This document shows positions 34,684-41,726 of a stretch of DNA of 64,000 bases, in pieces. Each line of letters opens with the position of its first letter. Within the stretch, counting starts at the first letter, position 1. A model generated the notes under the pieces. That model saw nothing but the letters and a program-made list of their open reading frames with translations, was not told the DNA's origin and made no database searches. Where the stretch lies: NCBI GenBank assembly GCA_047974765.1, contig JBKECP010000022.1:68788-132787 (forward strand), read 5' to 3'. This stretch comes from JBKECP01 sp047974765 (GTDB lineage Bacteria; Pseudomonadota; Gammaproteobacteria; Pseudomonadales; Halieaceae). Made by a program: the position numbers and the translations under genes.

Positions 34684-36401
34684 AGTGCGCGGGTCTCTGT
34701 CTGACCGAAATACAAATGCCCTTTGCTGTGCTGGCCTGCTTTTGAACTGAAGTGAAAATCAAGTCGGCCCGTATCGGCTTCAAAGCTGAGGCTCAATTCA
34801 AGTACGCAGTCCGGTAGTGAGAGTGTTTGAAACTTAACGGCCTTCATGCCGCAAAAATGTCCACTCAGATGCAGATACTGACGGCCGTAGTATTCAGCCC
34901 AATACAGTTGGGTAACACCTGGCAATATCGGTTTGCCCGGAAAGTGACCTGCCAGATAGACATTGTTGCGTGCCAGATAGAATTTGAAAACAGCACTGTC
35001 TGTGTGCTGTTGAATTTGTATGACTTGCGGCAAACGCTGCTCTTTAAAGAGAGCAGTCAATTTTGACTGTTGCAGTTTACCCTGGCTATTGCGGGGCAGT
35101 TGATCCACCAGCCGAAAACGGCGCGGTGTGGCAATGGTTGGCAGCTGTTCAAGCAAGGTTGCGCGCAGTTGGCGTTGCAACTTGTGCAAACCACTGTTTG
35201 TGAGCGTTTCGATTCCGGTATCAGACAACACGATAAGAGCTGCCAGACACTGGCGTTTGCCTGATGATCTGTCTGCAAAGTTATCCGGTAATAACAGTGT
35301 TGTGCAGTCTGTTATCAGTTTGCTGGTCAACAGCTTGTGTTCCACGTCGGCCAGAGAGACCCGCTTGCCCTCCACTTTGATAATACGATCCAGACGGGCA
35401 CCCAGCTGGAAGCGGCCATCGGCCAGCAAGTGAGCGGAATCTGCGGTGATATACCAGTTGTTGTCAGCCAGCATGGGTGAGCGCACTGCCAAAGCACTTT
35501 TTTCACAGCGAATATCCACATCAGGCAGTGCCTGCCAGGTGGTATTGCCAGTCTGTTGCTGGCGCCAGGCGATACCGCCGGTTTCTGAACTGCCCAGCAC
35601 TTCAAACGGTGCCTGTCCCAGAGCTGCTTCAATTTTGGCAGCGGCGTCTGCCCGCAGTGGTCCACCGGAAGAGAACACGGCCCGCAAATGCTGGCATAGG
35701 GCTGGCCAGGGCATGGCCGTATTCAGACGGTGCAGATGGGCAGGACTCATAATCCAGGTGCAGGCATCACACTGGTGTACCAGCATGGCGCTGGCCAGCA
35801 GCATCGGATCAAGGAAGGGGCGGCGCCAGAAGGTGCGTCCACTGCACAGAGGCCAAAGTACTAAAAATAACAGGCCGTAAAAGTGCTGGTGACTGACGGT
35901 GCCGACGACCAGACTGTCAGCAAGCACATGCCCCCACTGTTGTTGCAGCGAGTGCAGTTCGGCATCCAGTTGATTCAGGCCTTTGCTGACGGGTTTGGGC
36001 TGGCCGGTAGAGCCAGAGGTATAAATAATGATTTTGCCGCCCAGCTGGAAGGTTTCAGCCGCCTGCTTCGGCGTATGTTCAGCAATGGTCAGACGGTCAG
36101 GAATATCAAAATCACCAATGAAATTAAGTCCTCTTGAGCGTAGCTCACGGCAAGTACCAGCCGCATTATCACCGGCTAAAAATACCTTCCGCTTCTCGGC
36201 CAGTATTGCCAGCAGCGCCACAGTGAAGCGGTAGCTGTCGCTTTCAAACAACGCCCAGTCGCCGTCGCGGGTGCGCAAATTGCGACGTACGGCACTCATA
36301 TCATTGAGCAACTGCCGCCAGCTGATGTGCTGGCCGACATCACGGGCAACTGTATATTCCGGCGAAAAACTGTCGATGGATAAAGAGGAAAGTTCATGCA
36401 C
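34680..36401 (-). CDS. apeH: Acyl-ACP ligase fused to ApeI-like dehydratase
   Basis: A 573-aa fusion. Residues 1 to about 450 are an ANL-superfamily adenylating ligase (YTSGSTGQPKPVSKG at 127-141; LGARLDRIIKVEGKRV near 345). Residues about 465-573 are a hotdog domain with GHFPGKPILPGVTQ (His486). At His plus 14, where FabZ has Glu, there is Tyr500, so the FabZ-type pair is incomplete. The ligase should load the aromatic starter onto ACP; the dehydratase should work with ApeP. E. coli-type clusters encode ApeH and ApeI separately. GTG at 36399-36401 overlaps apeG by 8 nt; the open frame extends 85 codons further but inside apeG. Confidence 0.85.
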   Translation of the reverse strand: MHELSSLSIDSFSPEYTVARDVGQHISWRQLLNDMSAVRRNLRTRDGDWALFESDSYRFTVALLAILAEKRKVFLAGDNAAGTCRELRSRGLNFIGDFDIPDRLTIAEHTPKQAAETFQLGGKIIIYTSGSTGQPKPVSKGLNQLDAELHSLQQQWGHVLADSLVVGTVSHQHFYGLLFLVLWPLCSGRTFWRRPFLDPMLLASAMLVHQCDACTWIMSPAHLHRLNTAMPWPALCQHLRAVFSSGGPLRADAAAKIEAALGQAPFEVLGSSETGGIAWRQQQTGNTTWQALPDVDIRCEKSALAVRSPMLADNNWYITADSAHLLADGRFQLGARLDRIIKVEGKRVSLADVEHKLLTSKLITDCTTLLLPDNFADRSSGKRQCLAALIVLSDTGIETLTNSGLHKLQRQLRATLLEQLPTIATPRRFRLVDQLPRNSQGKLQQSKLTALFKEQRLPQVIQIQQHTDSAVFKFYLARNNVYLAGHFPGKPILPGVTQLYWAEYYGRQYLHLSGHFCGMKAVKFQTLSLPDCVLELSLSFEADTGRLDFHFSSKAGQHSKGHLYFGQTETRAL

Positions 36402-36975
36402 GATGTTCTTGCCTCGCCTGCTGTTGTGCTCTTTGCCGGACGAACTGCCGAACGAGCCACTCAATAGCCAGCAGTAGTCCAATGAGCAGATAGGCCAGCA
36501 GGCCGTTATAAAATGCCCAGGTCTGTAGCGAACAGTACAGTGCTGTGTAGAGTGCGATGGTGCCATTGCATAGAAAAAATACGCACCACAACCAGGTGAC
36601 ACGACGGGTATAGGGGATGGCCGCTGCTGGCAAATCGGGTTCACGCAGACGTGCAAGCTGTTCTATCAGAGGTGGTCCCCGCCACAGTGACAAGCCAAAC
36701 AACATCAGCAGGCTGGTATTGACGGCAAGTGGGTAATAGAGAAACCAGTCGGTGTTGCCGGACAGGACAACCAGTAATGCCAGCACCAGTAACAGCGCCG
36801 GCAAAATACGTGGCAGAGCCAGCGTACTGGCAGGCAGCAGTATCAGGCGCAGCGCAGCGACCACCATAAAAGCGGCAGCCAGATGGCGCGCCGAAAGATA
36901 GTCGAGCCCAAACAACAATAACAGCGGCAGTGCGATTAACAGAACGCCGCTTATTGCCGCCAACAAGGTCTTCAT
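36394..36975 (-). CDS. apeG: Membrane protein, ApeG-like (COG4648 type)
   Basis: A 193-aa hydrophobic protein with five to six membrane helices (1-25, 28-48, 55-73, 77-98, 128-150, 152-172) and an Arg/Gln-rich C-terminal tail. No catalytic motif is visible. Proteins of this kind sit at the same place in APE clusters, between the ACPs and the ligase. Function unknown; a membrane anchor for the synthase complex is possible. The start codon shares one base with the apeF stop. Confidence 0.7.
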   Translation of the reverse strand: MKTLLAAISGVLLIALPLLLLFGLDYLSARHLAAAFMVVAALRLILLPASTLALPRILPALLLVLALLVVLSGNTDWFLYYPLAVNTSLLMLFGLSLWRGPPLIEQLARLREPDLPAAAIPYTRRVTWLWCVFFLCNGTIALYTALYCSLQTWAFYNGLLAYLLIGLLLAIEWLVRQFVRQRAQQQARQEHRA

Positions 36976-37223
36976 TACTGGGCGACGATCCGGCTGATAG
37001 CGGCGACGACATCATCAACGGTACGCACGGATTTAAATTCGTCCGGATCAATTTTTTTACCGGTGATATTGCGCAGCTCAACCACTAGGTCAACCGCATC
37101 GATACTGTCGATATCAAGATCCTCATAGAGGCGGGCTTGCGCCTGAATAGCGGCTGGGTCCACTTCAAACATGTTAATAAGCACTTCAGTGAGAACGGTG
37201 CGGATCTCCTGTTCTGATTTCAT
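36975..37223 (-). CDS. apeF: Acyl carrier protein, ApeF-like
   Basis: An 82-aa acidic ACP with phosphopantetheine site DIDSIDAVDLV (Ser40). It is the second of two tandem ACPs in the operon. APE systems use one ACP mainly for the starter and the other for chain extension; which does which here cannot be told. It overlaps apeE by 4 nt. Confidence 0.9.
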   Translation of the reverse strand: MKSEQEIRTVLTEVLINMFEVDPAAIQAQARLYEDLDIDSIDAVDLVVELRNITGKKIDPDEFKSVRTVDDVVAAISRIVAQ

Positions 37224-37495
37224 AGCTGTGTCTCCCTGTCGCTGTCCTGACTGCTGACAAAACGGGTCAGGCTGGCTACCGAGCGAAAATGTTCCCGTGT
37301 ACTTTTATCCTCGGCATCAAGTACAACGCCAAAACGCTGTTGCAGGGCCATACCCAGCTCCAGTGCATCAATGGAATCCAGTCCCAGACCCTCGTCGAAC
37401 AGGGGTTCATCGGTCTGAATATCTGCCGGTGTGATGTCCTCCAGGTCGAGGGCTTCAATAATCAGTTCTTTAATGCGGGTTTCAAGATGACTCAT
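37220..37495 (-). CDS. apeE: Acyl carrier protein, ApeE-like
   Basis: A 91-aa ACP starting MSHLETRIKELIIEALDLED, with phosphopantetheine site GLDSIDALELG (Ser41). The open frame continues 50 codons upstream inside apeD, but ATG at 37493-37495 with a 4-nt ATGA overlap is the natural start. It pairs with apeF as one of two dissimilar carriers. Confidence 0.9.
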   Translation of the reverse strand: MSHLETRIKELIIEALDLEDITPADIQTDEPLFDEGLGLDSIDALELGMALQQRFGVVLDAEDKSTREHFRSVASLTRFVSSQDSDRETQL

Positions 37496-38259
37496 AGTGA
37501 TAACTCTTGGGTGAAATACTGCTGCCAGTGGCGGGTCAGCAGGCGCGCCTGCTGATTGTCGGAAATATGTTGTGTGATTTGTCCAGAGATATATGTACAC
37601 ACGTTCAACTGGAAGTGTGGTCGCCGCCAGGGAATGTGATACCACTTTTCACCTTTGACCAGCGTGGGCGGGGCGACGGCAATAGTTACCAGTGATACCG
37701 GACAGTGCGAGGCCATCCTCAAATAAGCGGCTCCACGCTGAAAATGCAGGGGTTTGTCTGGCACCGAACGAGAGCCTTCAGGAAATATAATGAAGGTGGT
37801 GCCGCGCTCAAGTTCGGCTGCGCCATCGCACAGCAATTGCTGCGGATTATCATTGGCGATATAGCCTGCCCGACTTACCGGGCCACGAGTAAAGGGATTG
37901 CGGTAGAGCCCGGCTTTAACGATACAAGTGGCATTGGGAATCAGCGATATCAGAAAAACCACATCGATCAGCGAGGGGTGGTTGGCGATAACCAGCTGAC
38001 CGGCACCCTGGAGTTGTTGTTGGCCGCGCACTTCCCATGTCAATACGCCCATTTTCTGCATGCAGTGGATAAACAGACGAAAGCAGCGGTGTATCAGATA
38101 GCGGCAGCGGCGTGTGGCGGGTTTATGGTCTGTGCTGGCCAGTGTAACCAGCGGCAATATCAGATAACCCATAATCAGCCCGCCGAGACCGAACAGCGCG
38201 AAACTGACAGCGGTGGCAATTATGCGCCAGCAATAGTTATCCTGTCGTCTGGCCATCAT
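37492..38259 (-). CDS. apeD: 1-acylglycerol-3-phosphate O-acyltransferase-like protein, ApeD-like
   Basis: A 255-aa PlsC-family acyltransferase: a membrane helix at 11-41, HX4D motif NHPSLIDV (His94, Asp99) and the acceptor motif FPEGSRS. It may move a fatty acyl group or the polyene itself onto a glycerol or sugar acceptor. The ATG at 38257-38259 overlaps the apeC stop codon by 4 nt (ATGA); the next codon is also ATG. Confidence 0.83.
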   Translation of the reverse strand: MMARRQDNYCWRIIATAVSFALFGLGGLIMGYLILPLVTLASTDHKPATRRCRYLIHRCFRLFIHCMQKMGVLTWEVRGQQQLQGAGQLVIANHPSLIDVVFLISLIPNATCIVKAGLYRNPFTRGPVSRAGYIANDNPQQLLCDGAAELERGTTFIIFPEGSRSVPDKPLHFQRGAAYLRMASHCPVSLVTIAVAPPTLVKGEKWYHIPWRRPHFQLNVCTYISGQITQHISDNQQARLLTRHWQQYFTQELSL

Positions 38260-39023
38260 GGCAGGCGCTCCAGTTGCCAGTGGCAATGCGATTCGCGTAT
38301 ATGGCAATGATCCTCCTGGTTTGTCAGCAGCTGGATAAAGGCCGTCATATTGTCGTAGCTGTTGCTGTTACAACGATGAGAGTGATCATTGGTGTCCAGA
38401 GGCTGCAAACGCAGAGAGAGCGCGCAGTCTCTGGCGGAAGCATCCAGATGCAGCGCCAGCGCACTGGGCCCGACGGGGCTGCTGATCCAGGGATCGTAGA
38501 ATGCGGGTTGATTCTCGGCGGCACAGACAATATTGACACCTTGGGCCGTGCTTTCAAGCAGCACACCGGCACCTTCAAGCAAAGCGGGCACCGGGCTGTT
38601 TGTCGTCGGCGCAAGCGCTATCATCGGTGCCTTAATGCCTTGTAACTGTGACCATAGGCCACCAATGGCATTGTGTACTGACAGGCTGAAAGTAGCGGGC
38701 GAAACCTCGGTTTCATTGGCAATGGCTTCGAGCATAGTCTGGGTACGCTGAATTTCGCCCAGTACTGAGCTGAATACCAGAACTTCCTGAGCATGGGGGG
38801 TGGCGCAATGGCTCAGGGTTTCAAAAACGACCCGCGCCAGAGGTGACAGACGCCGCCGCTGTATGGGGGCAATGGTCGCCAGTTGTGGTCGCCCTTCAAT
38901 CTCTGTGCGACAGGCACCGGCAGCATCTGCGGTTATCAGCAGCGCCTGATCGGTAGTTTGTGCCTGCCACAGGCACCAGCGCCGGATATGCAGAACCACT
39001 GAGTTATTGCTCGAACTGGTCAC
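38256..39023 (-). CDS. apeC: Ketosynthase chain length factor, ApeC-like
   Basis: A protein of about 255 aa with only the N-terminal KS half, as in the beta-ketoacyl synthase chain length factor family: RRRLSPLARVVFE, FSSVLGEIQRTQTML, FSLSVHNAIGGLWSQLQGI. The nucleophile position in IALAPTTNSPVPALLEGA has no Cys. ApeC forms a heterodimer with ApeO and sets chain length. The start is uncertain: GTG at 39021-39023 (MTSSSNNSVVLHIRRW) is preferred, TTG at 39080 possible. It is the first gene of the APE operon, divergent from the PPTase. Confidence 0.75.
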   Translation of the reverse strand: MTSSSNNSVVLHIRRWCLWQAQTTDQALLITADAAGACRTEIEGRPQLATIAPIQRRRLSPLARVVFETLSHCATPHAQEVLVFSSVLGEIQRTQTMLEAIANETEVSPATFSLSVHNAIGGLWSQLQGIKAPMIALAPTTNSPVPALLEGAGVLLESTAQGVNIVCAAENQPAFYDPWISSPVGPSALALHLDASARDCALSLRLQPLDTNDHSHRCNSNSYDNMTAFIQLLTNQEDHCHIRESHCHWQLERLP

Positions 39024-39213
39024 GTTAGTTGTAGCTTGGTAGCTCTTGATTGGCTGACAATGGTGGGATTTGCTTATCAATCAGACCCTGTTACCCACTC
39101 GATTATTGGGCGATTGTATCGTGATCTTTGTTGTGATCATTCACGAGTGCCCTGTAAGCTGCGCATTGTATCCAAAAAATGCCTCATCATTAAGTGTTCA
39201 GGAGGCTGGTATT

Positions 39214-39912
39214 TTGAGTCATTTAGCGACTTCCAGTATACATATCGAGCATCAGTGCTGGCTCTATCAAATTCCGGATTCCCCGTTTGGTCGACGCCGC
39301 CAGTCGCAGGTGGCACGGCGTATGCTCGCCCGAATGTTGCTGAGTATGGGCTGTGAAGACTGCGTATCCGGCCCCTGGCGAAGTGGCCTCGCACTGAAAG
39401 CGCATGTGCGCCAGCAGTCGGGGTTTGAAGTAAGTATCAGCCATAGTGGTCCGTATGTGGCGCTTGTACTTTCAAAACATGCTGTTGGCATTGATATTGA
39501 GTGTTCAAGGCGTGAGCGGAACTGGTTGGCCATTGCAGAGAGTTTTTTTGAAAAGTGTGAAGTCGGGCGTTTGCGGGCACTATCGGTGGATGAGCGCAGG
39601 CCTCTTTTTTTGCAGATGTGGGCCATCAAGGAAGCGGGGCTGAAAATGGCTGAAGGCTCACTTTTTGATGACCTCAACCGGCTTTGTATTGGGCATGATG
39701 CAGTGATCGATCAGCAACAGTGGCCGCAGACCAGGCAGCACTGGTGCTGGAGTGGGCAGTGGCAGGGCGCCACACTGGCCCTTTACGGTCAGGGTCAACA
39801 GACAGCTATTGAATTTTGGATCTGCCGTAATATTGATAGTGGTTCTGTGCAGGAGGTGGGGGCTTCACTGTGGGGTACCTATTTGCCGGTACAGACAGGC
39901 GCCAGCGTATAA
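39214..39912 (+). CDS. 4'-phosphopantetheinyl transferase
   Basis: A Sfp/AcpT-type transferase of 232 aa with the family signatures AVGIDIE and WAIKEAGLKM, and FEVSISHSG. It activates ACPs by adding the coenzyme A arm; in this setting it serves ApeE, ApeF and the ACP at 21047. The frame is open from 39070, but TTG at 39214 has GGAGG eight bases ahead and gives MSHLATSSIHIEHQCW. It is divergent from apeC with 190 bp between starts, which probably holds both promoters. Confidence 0.85.
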   Translation: MSHLATSSIHIEHQCWLYQIPDSPFGRRRQSQVARRMLARMLLSMGCEDCVSGPWRSGLALKAHVRQQSGFEVSISHSGPYVALVLSKHAVGIDIECSRRERNWLAIAESFFEKCEVGRLRALSVDERRPLFLQMWAIKEAGLKMAEGSLFDDLNRLCIGHDAVIDQQQWPQTRQHWCWSGQWQGATLALYGQGQQTAIEFWICRNIDSGSVQEVGASLWGTYLPVQTGASV

Positions 39913-39986
39913 GGGGCAAATTTTGCTGGCCCTGTGGAATGGGCTTTTCAGTGTGGTATCACTGAAAGCACCTGGAGTGAAAGTAT

Positions 39987-40331
39987 CTATGGTGTAGTGC
40001 TACTGAGTTTGCGGGCCTCTTCAAGGCTGCCGGCATTGGTCAGTGATGAATAACCTTCAGCTGCCAGTGATTCTCTGGCTCGTTCGGCGCGGCGACCAGA
40101 GCGGCAATAGAGATAAATAGGAGTGTCGTGGCTGAGCTTGAGCTCAGCCACGCCGCTAACAATTTCGTCATAGGGGATGTGATGAGCTCCCGGCAGATAG
40201 CCGCTGGCGTACTCATCGGCGGTTCTGACATCAATCCACACGGCATTGGCGGGTATCGCCTGTGCTGACGACAGCACAGGCAGTAAAGCGAGCAGTACAG
40301 TGACAAAAGACAGACGCAGTAAGTTGTTCAT
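39987..40331 (-). CDS. Periplasmic rhodanese-like protein
   Basis: A 114-aa protein: signal peptide (LSFVTVLLALLPVLSSAQA), then a single rhodanese domain with WIDVRTADEYASGYLPGA and the active-site loop YLYCRSGRRAERA, Cys intact. It is PspE-like and probably a periplasmic sulfurtransferase or thiol-handling protein. It is not obviously tied to the pigment cluster, although the stop codons of this gene and the PPTase gene face each other across 74 bp. Confidence 0.85.
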   Translation of the reverse strand: MNNLLRLSFVTVLLALLPVLSSAQAIPANAVWIDVRTADEYASGYLPGAHHIPYDEIVSGVAELKLSHDTPIYLYCRSGRRAERARESLAAEGYSSLTNAGSLEEARKLSSTTP

Positions 40332-40379
40332 AAGCTTCCCCTTTGTTCCTATTGTTGACGAAATATCCAGGCGGGTCCC

Positions 40380-41555
40380 TCAGGCCCGCTCGATTACTGT
40401 GGTGATGCCCTGCCCGAAACCGATACACATGGTTGAGACGCCCAGAGTGAGGTCACGATCATGCATTACTGTTAGCAAAGAGCCGGTGATGCGTACGCCG
40501 GAACAACCAAAGGGGTGACCCAGAGCAATGGCACCACCGTGCAGGTTCACTTTTTCATCCATATCCTCAAGCATACCCAGACCTTTTAGTACAGGCAGAG
40601 ACTGGGCGGCAAAGGCCTCATTCAGTTCCATCGCCTCGATATCCTTAGCTTCAAGACCCAGTTTTTTCAGTGCCTTCTGGGTTGAGGGTACCGGGCCATA
40701 GCCCATGATAGAGGGATCAATACCGGCGACCGTCATGCACTTGACTTTACCCAGAGGCACCAACCCCAGTGCCTGTGCGCGCTCGGCGGACATTACCAGC
40801 ATGGCAGAGGCGCCATCGGTGATCTGGGAGGAAGTGCCGGCAGTGACGGTGCCGCCCTGGGGATTAAAGGAGGGACGCAATGCAGCGAGGGCTTCAAGTG
40901 TAGTATCCGGGCGGATAGTTTCATCCTTGAGTATGCACCGGAGGGCACCGCTGTCGTCGTGTCCTTCCACACCGACGATTTCGCGGTCAAATTTGCCTGC
41001 TTCAGCAGCTTTGTGAGCCAGTTGGTGAGAGCGCAGGCCAAACTTGTCCTGGGACTCGCGGTCAATACCGTGCAGCAGGGCCAGATATTCGGCAGTCATG
41101 CCCATCATACCGGCAGCCTTGGCCACATTAAGGCCCAGTCGCGGGTTGATATTGATAGAGCCCATCATATTGATATGACCCATGTGCTCAACGCCACCCA
41201 CCAGATAGATATCACCCACACCGGCCTGGATGCTGGCAGCTGCGGTGTGCAGGGCGCTCATCGATGAACCGCACAGACGGTTGACGGTCTGGGCAGGAAT
41301 GCTAAAGGGCAGGTTGGCGCGCAGTACAATATTGCGGGCCAGGTTCATACCCTGTTCTTCGCGCTGCATAACACAACCCCAGATCAGGTCGTCGATCTCG
41401 GTCGGGTCGAGCTTTTCATTGCGGGCCAGCAGCCCCTTGATAACGGCAACAGACAGATCATCGGCGCGCACATTGCGATAACAACCGCCCTTGGAGCGGC
41501 CCATTGCACTGCGGGCAAAGTCGACGATAACGGCGTCTCTTGGATTCAAACTCAC
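40380..41555 (-). CDS. fadA: Acetyl-CoA C-acyltransferase (3-ketoacyl-CoA thiolase)
   Basis: The beta subunit of the fatty-acid beta-oxidation complex, 391 aa. The nucleophile Cys is in NRLCGSSMSALHTA, the base His in GHPFGCSG and the second Cys in STMCIGFGQG. Cleaves 3-ketoacyl-CoA with CoA to acetyl-CoA and a shortened acyl-CoA. Start ATG at 41553-41555 with AGGAG nearby. It follows fadB by 171 bp. Confidence 0.95.
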   Translation of the reverse strand: MSLNPRDAVIVDFARSAMGRSKGGCYRNVRADDLSVAVIKGLLARNEKLDPTEIDDLIWGCVMQREEQGMNLARNIVLRANLPFSIPAQTVNRLCGSSMSALHTAAASIQAGVGDIYLVGGVEHMGHINMMGSININPRLGLNVAKAAGMMGMTAEYLALLHGIDRESQDKFGLRSHQLAHKAAEAGKFDREIVGVEGHDDSGALRCILKDETIRPDTTLEALAALRPSFNPQGGTVTAGTSSQITDGASAMLVMSAERAQALGLVPLGKVKCMTVAGIDPSIMGYGPVPSTQKALKKLGLEAKDIEAMELNEAFAAQSLPVLKGLGMLEDMDEKVNLHGGAIALGHPFGCSGVRITGSLLTVMHDRDLTLGVSTMCIGFGQGITTVIERA

Positions 41556-41726
41556 AATAATTCTCCTTTAGTGGTTGCCTGTCCGGTACTTAAGATATAA
41601 CTGCCAGGCAGTGACCGGCGCAGGCGCTCGACACGGCGGCAATCTCGCAAGGTTGTGCGCGCATGTCGAGGGTGACAATGGTTGGGCCGTTGAACATCAT
41701 GAACGGCTAAAACCATTGCACGGTTA

